Positions 16,557 to 25,164 of a stretch of 64,000 bases of DNA are shown piece by piece (positions within the stretch are counted from its first letter, which is position 1; each line of letters begins with the position of its first letter). The translations under genes were made by a program, and so were the position numbers. The DNA is taken from contig CAVSNS010000042.1 in assembly GCA_963729325.1 (NCBI GenBank), forward strand, positions 10,503 to 74,502, given 5' to 3'. The notes below the pieces were generated by a model. That model worked only from the letters and a program-made list of their open reading frames with translations, did not search any database and was not told the DNA's origin. This DNA comes from JABCYV01 sp963729325. GTDB lineage: Bacteria > Acidobacteriota > Terriglobia > Terriglobales > Acidobacteriaceae.

Positions 16557-18548
16557 TCAGCTACGGGCACCGGCCGCTGCGTGGCGAACGCTGCCTCTGA
16601 CCCCGGCTCTTTCCTCATAGTGCGAGGTCGCCCGTTCGATTTGCTCCAGCGCGAACCGATCCATGGAGTCCAGCAGCTCGCGTGACATCTTTGACATCTG
16701 TTCCGCTGAAGCGGCGAGCTCGGTTGAGCCTGACGTAGTTTGCTGCACCAGTTCGCGCATCCGTTCCATGGCTTTGACCACAGCCTGCGCGCCCGACGCC
16801 TGTTCTTCCACCGCGGAATTGATTTCGTGGGTAATCTCGTTCAGCCGTGTGGTGGCTCGCGCGATCTGCGAAGATCCATGCGACTGCTCATTGGTGGCCG
16901 CGCCGATCTCTTGGGCGAACTTGTAGACCTCCGTGACCACATTCGAAATCTTGCGCAGAGCGCCGTTCAACTCTTGGCCTAGCCCCAGCCCATCGTTCAC
17001 GATGCCGGTGCTCCGTTCCATGTTCTCCACCGCTTTGCGGGCTTCTTTCTGGATACTCTGGATGAGCTCGGAGATTTCCTTGGTGGACTGCGCCGATTTC
17101 TCCGCCAATTTTCTGACTTCGTCGGCGACCACGGCGAAACCCAGACCATGCTCTCCAGCGCGTGCCGCTTCAATCGCGGCATTCAGCGCTAACAGGTTGG
17201 TCTGCTCGGCTAAGTCGTCGATGACCTCGATAATTTTTCCGATGTCGTCGGCTCGTTGACCCAGAATTCCGATGATTTCGCCTGACGAACGAATCGTCGT
17301 GTTAATCCGGTTCAACCCATCAGTTGCTTTGTCCATCGTAGTGATGCCACTGTGCACTTCTTCCCGCGAGCGGTTGGAGATGTCCAGCAGCACCTTGGCC
17401 GTGTCCGCTACTCGCTGGATCGAGGCCACCATCTCATCAATCGAAGCCGAAGTCTCGCTGACGCTCGAGGCTTGGGTCTGCGTGCTCTTTACCATGTTCT
17501 GCACGTTGACGCTCATCTCGTGCATGGTGCTGGTGACTTCGTCGATCGCGGAAGCAGTCTGCAAGCTGATTTTCGCCGATTCGTCAGAAGCCCCGGCTAC
17601 CTGCGTGGAAGAGCTGGCCACTTGCGAGGCCGCATCGCGCACATTTAAGACCAGATTTCTGAGGCCGTCGATCATGCGGATGAAGGCATTGCCCAGTGTG
17701 TCTTTCTTCGATCGGGGTTGGACCTTCACGCCTAGGTTCCCGCCTGCGATCGCTTCAGAAACCGACGCCATCTCCTTGAGATAGGTCACCATCTTGGCAA
17801 ATGTGCGAGCAAGCTCGCCAATCTCATCGTTGCGTTTGATATCAATCTCGTGATCCAGATCCCCTTCGCTCCCGATCTGTTGAGCAACCTTCATCAAGTT
17901 GTTCAGTGGCTCGGTGATGGACTTGGCCGTGGTGAAGGCGATTACCACACCCAGGATCAAAGCCACCATGGTGCTAAGGGACGCCATCACGATGGTCGCG
18001 GTAGCCGCGGTTTCGTCTGACTTACGCCGTTCCTCGAGAAGTTTTTTGTTTTCCTGATCGGCCGCATCTAGGTACTCGGTTGAGGTTTTCACCCAAGAAC
18101 CAGCGTCCTTCTGCAGGTAAAAAATTTGCAGTTCCGCCACCGTGGCGTTTCCGCTGTCTACTTCCTTTCGTTTTTCCACCAGCGGCGCGGCGAATTCCCG
18201 GCCCCAGTTCTGTTCAGTCTGCTTTACCTTCTCCAGAGCCGTTCTCTGCTGTTCCGATTCAGCCAGGTTTTCCGTGCTCTGCAGCTTGTCGGTCAACATG
18301 CGCAAGCCGTCGTTCATGCGCTCTACTTCCCGGCTGTCGCCGCTGAGCAAGTAATTGCTGAGGTAGAGGCGGTTCTGCATCATCTGAAACTTGACTGCGT
18401 CGGTAGCGTCCGCCAGTCCCAACGCCTGGGAGGCCGCGGCCTTGGCGCTGTGCTCACGTCGTACAGCAATGAGGTTCACCAGGAAAAGCACCAAAACCAT
18501 CGCCAGCACGGCCCCGAAATTTACATAGAGTTTCTTGCCAATCTTCAT
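16557..18548 (-). CDS. Methyl-accepting chemotaxis protein with periplasmic helical sensor and HAMP
   Basis: 663-residue inner-membrane receptor. TM1 is about 10-30 (FGAVLAMVLVLFLVNLIAV). A periplasmic helical bundle resembling CHASE3/4HB follows (about 31-185, with MMQNRLYLSNYLLSGDSREVE). TM2 is near IVMASLSTMVALILGVVIAF, then HAMP (SITEPLNNLMKVAQQIGSEG, NDEIGELARTF). The signalling hairpin tip is intact (EQTNLLALNAAIEAARAGEH, GFAVVADEVRKLAEKS). There is no C-terminal CheR-tethering pentapeptide. The ATG is preceded by GGAGGAG. First gene of the chemosensory operon; ligand unknown. Confidence 0.94.
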   Translation of the reverse strand: MKIGKKLYVNFGAVLAMVLVLFLVNLIAVRREHSAKAAASQALGLADATDAVKFQMMQNRLYLSNYLLSGDSREVERMNDGLRMLTDKLQSTENLAESEQQRTALEKVKQTEQNWGREFAAPLVEKRKEVDSGNATVAELQIFYLQKDAGSWVKTSTEYLDAADQENKKLLEERRKSDETAATATIVMASLSTMVALILGVVIAFTTAKSITEPLNNLMKVAQQIGSEGDLDHEIDIKRNDEIGELARTFAKMVTYLKEMASVSEAIAGGNLGVKVQPRSKKDTLGNAFIRMIDGLRNLVLNVRDAASQVASSSTQVAGASDESAKISLQTASAIDEVTSTMHEMSVNVQNMVKSTQTQASSVSETSASIDEMVASIQRVADTAKVLLDISNRSREEVHSGITTMDKATDGLNRINTTIRSSGEIIGILGQRADDIGKIIEVIDDLAEQTNLLALNAAIEAARAGEHGLGFAVVADEVRKLAEKSAQSTKEISELIQSIQKEARKAVENMERSTGIVNDGLGLGQELNGALRKISNVVTEVYKFAQEIGAATNEQSHGSSQIARATTRLNEITHEINSAVEEQASGAQAVVKAMERMRELVQQTTSGSTELAASAEQMSKMSRELLDSMDRFALEQIERATSHYEERAGVRGSVRHAAAGARS

Positions 18549-18624
18549 TGTTGCTCCTCCGCTACGCTACTTTCAGGCTGCCGTCCCCTCTGGTCTCCGA
18601 TTGCACTTTCTCGGATCTGTTCCG

Positions 18625-19005
18625 TTAGTCCTGAGGCTGAAATTTGAATTCGACGATCCCGGAACTCTCTTCGATCGCCGATTCGAATTTCCACTTCTTG
18701 ATCGCATCCATAGCCGCATTCACCAACACGGGATGACCCCCTACTGCTTTCGAACTCTTCAGGGTGCCGTTTGGAGCTACTATCACCATCACCTTGACCG
18801 TGCCAGTGATGTTCATGCGGCGCGCAATCTCCGGGTACACCGGAGATACTTTGTTCTTAACCTTCCTCGTCAGTTGATCTTTGTCTGGGAGCGGGATCTC
18901 TTGAGCCAGCATTCCCAACGGAGGGAGTGCTATAGCCACCCCCACCAGGCTTGGCAGAGCGAAAAACACGCCAGCCAAGATGTGCCTTGCGGTTGCAAAA
19001 GACAC
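18625..19005 (-). CDS. Small TonB C-terminal domain protein
   Basis: 126 residues: signal peptide or membrane anchor (ILAGVFFALPSLVGVAIALPP, about 8-28) and a TonB_C domain with VYPEIARRMNITGTVKVMVIVAPNG and NAAMDAIKKWKFESA. It starts at a GTG directly after AAGGAGGAG. TonB_C domains contact TonB boxes or, in stand-alone forms, act in poorly known periplasmic roles; it lacks the long Pro-rich linker needed to span the periplasm. It lies 76 bp upstream of the mcp gene on the same strand and may be cotranscribed with the che operon. Confidence 0.85.
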   Translation of the reverse strand: MSFATARHILAGVFFALPSLVGVAIALPPLGMLAQEIPLPDKDQLTRKVKNKVSPVYPEIARRMNITGTVKVMVIVAPNGTLKSSKAVGGHPVLVNAAMDAIKKWKFESAIEESSGIVEFKFQPQD

Positions 19006-19160
19006 AGCTCCTCCTTGGTGTCATATGCACTAAATGCAACAGCCATGCCAGCATTCATGGAATTGGGGACGAGTCGAGATATTAGTGGTAGGTATATGTT
19101 GAAGAATGACTTACATGGCATCACCAGTGGTCGCCCTGGGACTTGACCACGGTAAGACGC

Positions 19161-19262
19161 GTCTCAGTTAGGGGCCTTGCTCTCATTTTGAGACGGAAGG
19201 TGCCGATCAATGGGATTTGCATATCTCGGCACCTGCGCCCTTTTCCCTTGACTCAAATTGAG
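19161..19262. promoter_or_regulatory. TCTCA/TGAGA palindromes upstream of the histidine kinase operon
   Basis: TCTCATTTTGAGA (19181-19193) is a perfect 13-bp palindrome preceded by another GTCTCA at 19161-19166. CTCAAATTGAG (19252-19262) is a second perfect palindrome. Related TGAGACAG motifs lie after the activator gene at 23525-23560. Reading these as binding sites of the NtrC-type activator at 22113 is inference. I see no clear sigma-54 -24/-12 element here. Confidence 0.45.
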
Positions 19263-19330
19263 ATTGCAGGCTAGTTTTCCTGTATATTCAATTACTTGTG
19301 GTCGAAAATTGCGGTGCCAAGCATCTGCAC

Positions 19331-21715
19331 ATGGAATCAGGAGAAACGACCGTACTGGAAGGGCCGGATCCGCGATCGGATGAGGCTTTTCAAAGGCTGC
19401 TTCTACGATTTTCCACCGCAGCTTCCCAAGGGATTCAAGCCACCGCTCTAATCCGGCTGTTCTGTCAAACTACCCGTGAGTTCTTTCAGGTGGATGGGGC
19501 GTACTTGTGGCAATTCTCTTCCGATCGCGAAGAACTGGTGGCTGCGGAAGCCGATGGCTTGATGGCAGATCGTTTTCGCGGGACTCGGCTGAGGACCAGC
19601 CAGAACGCCGTCATGACGGAAGCGGTTCGTCAACGTAACACGGTTTATGTCAACCGCTTGGACCCCGCCAGCTATCCTCTGGCTGCCGAGTTTCGGGCCA
19701 AGTCCCTAATGATTGCGCCCTTGGTAGCCGCCCAAGAAGTGATTGGAGCGGCCGCATTTCTACACAGCTCCGACCCAGATTTCTTCAGCGACGACCTAGC
19801 TGCCAAGGCCACGATTTTGGGTGGTCAATTGGGTAGTTTGTTGGAAGCGAGCCGCTTGGCCTCGGTTGCCCTGGAGAATGCGCGGTTGTTTACCCGGATG
19901 GATCAGGCGAATCGGCACTGGATCGAGATCTTCGATGCCATCACAGATTTCATCGTCGCGCACGATCACGCTGACAATATCCTGCGGGTGAACCGGTCGC
20001 TGGCGGAGTTCATCGGTGCGGAGCCGCAGGACCTCATCGGCGTCAACATGTGCGCCTTGTTGGCCATGGGAACCGAAGCGCCATTTCGTTCCTGTCCATT
20101 TTGCGGTCCGACCAACACCGCCGCCGACGAATACGTTCATCCCGTCCTGGACCGGACCTACCTAGTATCGACTTCCCGCGTACATAGTGCCAGCAGCGAA
20201 GGTCTGCAGACGATCCACGTTCTCAAGGACGTCACCGACCGGCGCGAGGCGGAGCGCCGCTACCGGGAATTGTTCGACAACATCCAGGAGGGATTGTTTT
20301 TCTCCACGCCCGAGGGTCGTTTCGTCGAAGTCAACGACGCATTGGTACGTATGCTCGGCTACAGCGCCCGTGGAGAGCTGCTGCAAACCGACATTCGTAC
20401 CCAAGTGTATTTCTCACCCGGGCGGTACCACGAACTCGCGGAACAGATGCAACAGCATGGCGTCGTACGCAATCGCGAGGAGACTCTACGCCGCCGCGAC
20501 GGGTCTCCGGTCTACGTGCTGATCAACGCTTTCGCGGTGCGTGACACCCAGGATCGGATTGTGCAGTACCGCGGTCTCATACTCGATGTAAGCGGTCTCA
20601 AGACGTTCCAGGCGGAATTGCAGCGGGAGCGCGACTTCTCGGGAAAGATTCTGAACAACACGCAAAGCCTGATCCTGGTCGCGGACACGGCCGGTCTGAT
20701 CAGTTACGCGAACCGCCGCTGGTCCGACATGGGCTACGAGCAGAGGCAGTTGGTGGGGCGCCCCATGGAGGATCTCGTTACACCTGCCCGCCGCTCCGTC
20801 TTGACCGACGCCATGAGCGCCACGGTGGCCGGGCGTCAGGTAGACAATCTCGATCTCCAGATCTTGCGGGGCGATGGCCGCGTCGGTCAGTTTTCCGTCA
20901 ATCTGAGCCCGATGCGCGATGAGCAGGGTGGTGTTACCAGTCTGGTCGTAGTCATGACCGACGTCACCGACGCCGCTACGCTGCAGTCCAAGCTGATGCA
21001 CGCTGAAAAAATGGCGGCGGTTGGCCAACTAGTTTCCGGAGTCGCCCATGAAGTCAACAACCCCCTCACCGCCATTCTCGGATTCGCCGACCTGCTCATG
21101 GAAAACCCAGAGTTGCCTGAGAGCGCGCGCAAGGACATGCGGGTCATTCTGCAAGAAGCGCAACGCACAAAGCAGATTGTGCAGAACTTGCTCAGCTTTG
21201 CTCGACAAATGCCGCCGCAGCGCAGGCCCGTACAATTGAACACTATCCTGCGCCGCACCCTGCAATTGCGGGCATATGACTTCCAGAGCCACGGCGTAGA
21301 AATAATCGAGCAACTTGATCATGAACTGCCGCACGTGGTCGGCGACTCCCACCAGTTGCAGCAGGTGTTTCTCAACATTCTTAATAACGCTTACGATGCG
21401 GTCCGAGAAACTGCCCGTCCCGCGCGTATTGAGATCATGACCGCCGGTATCGGAAGTTTTGTCGAGGTCTCTTTTCGTGACAATGGCCACGGCATCTCCC
21501 ACGCCGAGCGCATCTTCGATCCGTTCTTTACCACCAAGGAGGTGGGAAAAGGGACGGGTCTGGGCTTGAGCATCTGCTATGGGATTGTGCACGAGCACGG
21601 AGGAGAAATTCTTTGCCATAACAATACGGACGCAGAGGGCGCCACGTTCATCGTCCGCCTTCCTGCGACGTTAGAAACGGCCTCGGTTGGGGCCGCTGCT
21701 GGAGTCGTACAGTGA
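19331..21715 (+). CDS. GAF/multi-PAS sensor histidine kinase
   Basis: 794 residues, cytoplasmic by sequence (no clear membrane segment). Order: GAF (about 20-185), PAS1 (about 200-310), PAS2 (RYRELFDNIQEGLFFSTPEG onwards), PAS3 (ILNNTQSLILVADTAGLISY onwards), HisKA with the H box GVAHEVNNPLTAILGF, then HATPase with the N box NILNNAYDAV, FRDNGHGIS and GTGLGLSICYGIV. PAS1 has several Cys, including a CPFCG pair that could bind metal or sense redox. An alternative GTG start lies at 19298. Overlaps the next receiver gene by four bases (ATGA), so kinase, receiver and NtrC-type activator form one operon. Confidence 0.93.
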   Translation: MESGETTVLEGPDPRSDEAFQRLLLRFSTAASQGIQATALIRLFCQTTREFFQVDGAYLWQFSSDREELVAAEADGLMADRFRGTRLRTSQNAVMTEAVRQRNTVYVNRLDPASYPLAAEFRAKSLMIAPLVAAQEVIGAAAFLHSSDPDFFSDDLAAKATILGGQLGSLLEASRLASVALENARLFTRMDQANRHWIEIFDAITDFIVAHDHADNILRVNRSLAEFIGAEPQDLIGVNMCALLAMGTEAPFRSCPFCGPTNTAADEYVHPVLDRTYLVSTSRVHSASSEGLQTIHVLKDVTDRREAERRYRELFDNIQEGLFFSTPEGRFVEVNDALVRMLGYSARGELLQTDIRTQVYFSPGRYHELAEQMQQHGVVRNREETLRRRDGSPVYVLINAFAVRDTQDRIVQYRGLILDVSGLKTFQAELQRERDFSGKILNNTQSLILVADTAGLISYANRRWSDMGYEQRQLVGRPMEDLVTPARRSVLTDAMSATVAGRQVDNLDLQILRGDGRVGQFSVNLSPMRDEQGGVTSLVVVMTDVTDAATLQSKLMHAEKMAAVGQLVSGVAHEVNNPLTAILGFADLLMENPELPESARKDMRVILQEAQRTKQIVQNLLSFARQMPPQRRPVQLNTILRRTLQLRAYDFQSHGVEIIEQLDHELPHVVGDSHQLQQVFLNILNNAYDAVRETARPARIEIMTAGIGSFVEVSFRDNGHGISHAERIFDPFFTTKEVGKGTGLGLSICYGIVHEHGGEILCHNNTDAEGATFIVRLPATLETASVGAAAGVVQ

Positions 21716-22116
21716 TGACACTTTCCGCAACCAAGCCCGTCACCTTGCCAGTGTTGCTGATTGAGGACGAGCCCGCCGTCATGGCTTATGTTCGTGCCAC
21801 CCTGGAGCGCAACGGCTACGCCGTCGTCTGCACTGAGTCCGGAGCCGAAGGCCTGCGCCTGCTCGAGGGCGGAGAATTCCTGGGCGTGGTTTCCGATATG
21901 CGCACTCCGGGGGGCGTGAATGGCGCTGACGTCCACGCCTGGGTCGTTCGGAACCGTCCTGAACTGGCGTCCCGCATTATCTTCATCACTGGGGATATTG
22001 CCAACGAAGAGACCGTAGCCACCCTGCGCGATACCGGCGTGCCGTGTGTGGAGAAACCATTTCGCGTCCAGCAATTCATTTCAGTGGTGCAAAAAACCAT
22101 GGGGAAAGCACTGTGA
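21712..22116 (+). CDS. Single-domain response regulator receiver
   Basis: 134 residues, one receiver domain. The acidic pair is in LLIEDEPAVMAYVR, the phosphoacceptor Asp in GVVSDMRTPGGVNG, the Thr in IIFITGDI and the Lys in CVEKPFRVQQF. No output domain, so it probably acts as a phosphate sink or relay between the upstream kinase and the downstream activator. Overlaps both neighbours (ATGA with the kinase, GTGA with the activator). Confidence 0.93.
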   Translation: MMTLSATKPVTLPVLLIEDEPAVMAYVRATLERNGYAVVCTESGAEGLRLLEGGEFLGVVSDMRTPGGVNGADVHAWVVRNRPELASRIIFITGDIANEETVATLRDTGVPCVEKPFRVQQFISVVQKTMGKAL

Positions 22117-23519
22117 GCGATGACCTGCGCATCCGCCTTTTGATCGTTGACGACGAGCAGAGTATCCGCAAACTCTGCATGACCGTGGGTGAGGCCCTCG
22201 GATTTGTCTGCATGGAAGCGGGGAGCGGCGAATCCGCTCTCGCCTTGCTGGAGGAGCAGCCCGCGCACATTATTCTCACCGATATGGTCATGCCTAACAT
22301 GTCCGGACTTGAGTTTCTGGAGAGAGTGAAAAAAATGCTCCCGCGCGCCGAGATTGCCGTGATGACCGGTCACGGATCGGTGGAAACCGCGGTACAGGCC
22401 ATGAAGCTCGGCGCCTATGACTACATCAGCAAGCCCTTTTCGCCTCTGGAAGAGCTGCGTCTGTTCCTGCGACGGATGGCGGAGAAAATTCGCCTGGTGG
22501 AGGAGAACCAGTTCCTGCGGGAGCGCGTAGATACCGACGCCGAGCTGCATGGAATTGTGGGTGCCTCTGTAAAAATCCAGGATGTGCTGCGCATGATCTC
22601 GCGGCTGAAAGATACCCGCACTCCGGTGCTGATCACGGGCGAGAGTGGAACCGGAAAAGAACTGGTGGCGCGCGCCATCCATTTTCGTGGGTCGCTCGCC
22701 AATCGTCCGTTTGTTGCCGTGGATTGCGGCTCGCTCGTCCCCACATTGATCGAGAGTGAGCTTTTCGGCTACGAGAAGGGCGCCTTTACCGGAGCAGTGA
22801 AAGCCAAGGTGGGGTTATTTCAATCGGCCAACGCTGGCACGATTTTTCTTGACGAAATTGGTGAGCTGCCGCCGGAGATGCAAGCCAAACTGCTTCGGGT
22901 CTTGCAGGAGAAGGAAGTTCGCCCCGTGGGCAGCAATCAAAAAATAAAAGTCGATGTCCGCGTGATTGCCGCCACCAACCGCGATCTTGAGGCGGAATAT
23001 AGAAATGGTACTTTTCGCAAGGACTTGTACTTCCGCCTCAACGTTGTTCCTGTGCACCTGCCCTCGCTCCGTGAGCGCCGCTCTGACATTCCCATGCTGG
23101 TGCACTGGTTCCTGGAGCGTCACGCCAAGGGAGACTCAATCCAAGTCACAACCTCAGCGATGAAGTCTCTGCTGCAGTACGACTGGCCGGGCAACGTGCG
23201 AGAGCTCGAAAACTGTATTGAGCGCGCGGTTGCTTTGGGAGACCGCCGGATAATCGATATCGGCGATCTGCCGCCAGCCATCGTCTCAGCCTCGTCCAAC
23301 CAGGATTTGAGCGGGGAATCCACCTCGTCGGGGCTTTCCACCACCGACCTGGAGGATATCGAACGAGCGACCATTCAGCGCGTATTCGAACAAGTGAAGG
23401 GAGACAAAGCTCTTGCCGGCAAGATGCTGGGGATCAGCCGTGCCACTCTTTATCGCAAGCTCAAGCGCTACAACATCGGTGCGCGCCAAGACCTGCCGCG
23501 GAGCGCAGCTCTGCAGTAA
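22113..23519 (+). CDS. NtrC-family sigma-54-dependent response regulator
   Basis: 468 residues. The receiver (1-120) has D57 in IILTDMVMPNMSG. The AAA+ domain has Walker A GESGTGKE (176-183), ELFGYEKGAFTGAV with an intact GAFTGA loop (223-228) that contacts sigma-54, and the Walker B region GTIFLDEIGELP. The Fis-type HTH ends the protein (KALAGKMLGISRATLYRKLK). The frame is open from 22044, but the GTG at 22113 follows GGGGAAAG and overlaps the previous stop as GTGA, so I use it. It likely drives the sigma-54 promoter seen at 23642. Confidence 0.95.
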   Translation: MSDDLRIRLLIVDDEQSIRKLCMTVGEALGFVCMEAGSGESALALLEEQPAHIILTDMVMPNMSGLEFLERVKKMLPRAEIAVMTGHGSVETAVQAMKLGAYDYISKPFSPLEELRLFLRRMAEKIRLVEENQFLRERVDTDAELHGIVGASVKIQDVLRMISRLKDTRTPVLITGESGTGKELVARAIHFRGSLANRPFVAVDCGSLVPTLIESELFGYEKGAFTGAVKAKVGLFQSANAGTIFLDEIGELPPEMQAKLLRVLQEKEVRPVGSNQKIKVDVRVIAATNRDLEAEYRNGTFRKDLYFRLNVVPVHLPSLRERRSDIPMLVHWFLERHAKGDSIQVTTSAMKSLLQYDWPGNVRELENCIERAVALGDRRIIDIGDLPPAIVSASSNQDLSGESTSSGLSTTDLEDIERATIQRVFEQVKGDKALAGKMLGISRATLYRKLKRYNIGARQDLPRSAALQ

Positions 23520-23524
23520 ACCCG

Positions 23525-23560
23525 CTGTGTCGCCTGAGACAGCGTTTCATTGTGAGACAG
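23525..23560. promoter_or_regulatory. TGAGACAG repeat, candidate upstream activator site
   Basis: CTGTGTC-GCCT-GAGACAG (23525-23542) is a near-perfect palindrome, and TGAGACAG recurs 18 bp downstream at 23553-23560. The spacing lies close to two helical turns. The pair is about 85-115 bp upstream of a sigma-54-like -24/-12 element, which is where enhancer-binding proteins usually sit. The neighbouring NtrC-type activator is the obvious candidate; this assignment is inference. Confidence 0.5.
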
Positions 23561-23641
23561 AAACGCCTCGGCGAGCTGATACACCTGACCTCCCGATCGC
23601 GCATCCCTAAAACAATCAATAGCTTAGATATCGCATAACTT

Positions 23642-23657
23642 TGGTTGCGCTCGTGCA
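23642..23657 (+). promoter_or_regulatory. Candidate sigma-54 promoter (-24/-12)
   Basis: TGGTTGCGCTCGTGCA has the invariant GG (23643-23644) and GC (23655-23656) with exactly ten bases between, plus the flanking T and A of the TGG...TGCA pattern; the inner -24 bases are poor. It lies about 95 bp upstream of the PilZ-like gene and immediately downstream of an NtrC-type regulator gene. Confidence 0.45.
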
Positions 23658-23752
23658 TTCTTCCCTGCGATGCGGTCTGGGTGCCGAAGCCATGCTAACC
23701 GGCAGGCCCGGGGACCCAGGTCGCGTCGACCCTGGGAACCCGAGGTATTTTA

Positions 23753-24106
23753 GTGCCTACAACAGAGGCGGCAGGTCGAGCCCGCTCGCCCCGCGAGAGC
23801 TCTACCGCCAAACTAGCCAAGTTCTTCCCTGCAGCCAGTCCGGTGCGCATTCCAATTCGTCTGACTCGGGTTGCAGGTGATGGCGACGCGTTTACGGAGA
23901 GCACCGTAATCGAATTTGGCACGTCGCGCGAAGTGCTTTTCGTCTCGACCTTACCCCTGGAATTTGCCGACATGTTGCGGGTACAGAATTCCGACGGCAC
24001 GCTGGATACCGAAGTTTCAGTCGTGGCGCTGCAATATACCGGCGGGCGTACCGCAGTTGCGGCGCGCTTTACCCAAGAAGTAACGAACTGGATTGTCAAA
24101 CCATGA
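23753..24106 (+). CDS. Small PilZ-like/hypothetical cytoplasmic protein
   Basis: 117 residues beginning at GTG with GAGGT six bases upstream. The body (VRIPIRLTRVAGDGDAFTES, VIEFGTSREVLFVST, ADMLRVQNSD, VSVVALQYTGGRTAVAARFT) has the alternating strand pattern and spacing of a PilZ-type beta barrel, but the c-di-GMP motifs RxxxR and D/NxSxxG are not visible, so it would be a degenerate PilZ at best. First gene of the group downstream of the sigma-54-like promoter; its stop overlaps the next start (ATGA). Confidence 0.6.
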   Translation: MPTTEAAGRARSPRESSTAKLAKFFPAASPVRIPIRLTRVAGDGDAFTESTVIEFGTSREVLFVSTLPLEFADMLRVQNSDGTLDTEVSVVALQYTGGRTAVAARFTQEVTNWIVKP

Positions 24107-25156
24107 CTGCCACACCTCAAGACTTGAACGCGGAGTGGCGCGCTGCGCGCCTGCTCCATCCTTTGTACGTAGCTTTGGCTCGGGAATTCGTGATTGATTT
24201 GCCTGCTTGCAGCGACCTGGAGTCGGGCGTCGACGCGCCGCCGCAAGAATCGGTTGAGTTGGCCCGCCAGTGGTTCCGGGAAATGGACCAGCGCATCCAG
24301 GTGCATCAACTGCGACAGTTTCTCCAAACCACCACGCTAACCAGCGAGGAAGCTTTGCGGACGCTGCTCGAGCACCACCTGCATAAGGAACAGCGTAATC
24401 CTTCCGACCGGGACAAGATCGATTTCCTGCTGGTACAGTTCTTCTCGCATTGCACTCCGTCGCGACTGGAAGATGGGGATGTGGACATCGAGTATGTAGC
24501 TCAGGTACTCGATCCGGTGCTCGCCCGCCTCGGACTTAACGATACCGGAGTGGCTCAAACCGCTGGACACGTTCCTACAGTCCGCAGACAGTTGCCGCAG
24601 CTTGAATGAGCTGCTGGGCGGAGGCATTCTGGAGAAGGGAAGAAAGCTCAAAGTTTCCTGCGGCGAAAACTACTTTCAGCCAGCCGCCATGATCGCGTTT
24701 GCTCGCTTCAGTTTTTTGATGCGCAGGGTCTTCTTCCGCCTGATGCATCAGGACCTGAATGCCATTCTGGATGGATTGCGCGACCTGGAAGCTCGCGGCG
24801 TCAGTACTCTGGATTGCCGTGCCGCGCAGTTTTCTGCCGATGAACCAATCGCGCGTTTACGCATGATCTGCCAGTCCTGGAAGGTAATGTTTCACGCCGA
24901 GTACTCCTCAGGCCAGCCCCTGCGAATGTTGGTGGACCTACGCAATGTGGTCGACGCGGCCTTGGCGCGGAGCGCCAAGGGCACTCTACGCAAGCCATCA
25001 GGAGCAGCGGTTCCACAAGCGCGGGCGGCTGCCGCCAGCGCCCACGCCGGCCCGGCCCGTGAGGTGACTGAATTCGAAGTTTCCGCGGGCGCACAGGAGT
25101 GGGATCAGAACGCCTCGGCCGAACATCCAGGATCTGAGGACGACGGCAAGAATTAG
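24103..25156 (+). pseudogene. Hypothetical protein, one gene split by a frameshift near 24545
   Basis: Frame one (24103-24609) gives MTATPQDLNAEWRAARLLHP through LEHHLHKEQRNPSDRDKIDFLLVQFF to ARLGLNDT. A second frame continues without loss of character (WLKPLDTFLQSADSCRSLNE, then LLGGGILEKGRKLKVSCGEN, FMRRVFFRLMHQDLNAILDG and LRMLVDLRNVVDAAL), ending at 25156. Correcting one base near 24545 gives about 350 mostly helical residues. I recognise no catalytic motif or membrane segment. Sandwiched between the PilZ-like gene (4-base overlap) and the DHp protein gene (8 bp gap), so it belongs to the same signalling operon. Confidence 0.6.
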
Positions 25157-25164
25157 AGCGCCTC

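Noticed and set aside
19299..19314. Sigma-54-like element TGGTCGAAAATTGC before the histidine kinase
   Set aside because: The GG-GC spacing is nine rather than ten bases and it would place the transcription start only a few bases before the ATG.
23714..23738. Hairpin CCCAGG...CCTGGG before the PilZ-like gene as a riboswitch
   Set aside because: Only one imperfect stem is present and no conserved aptamer features are visible.
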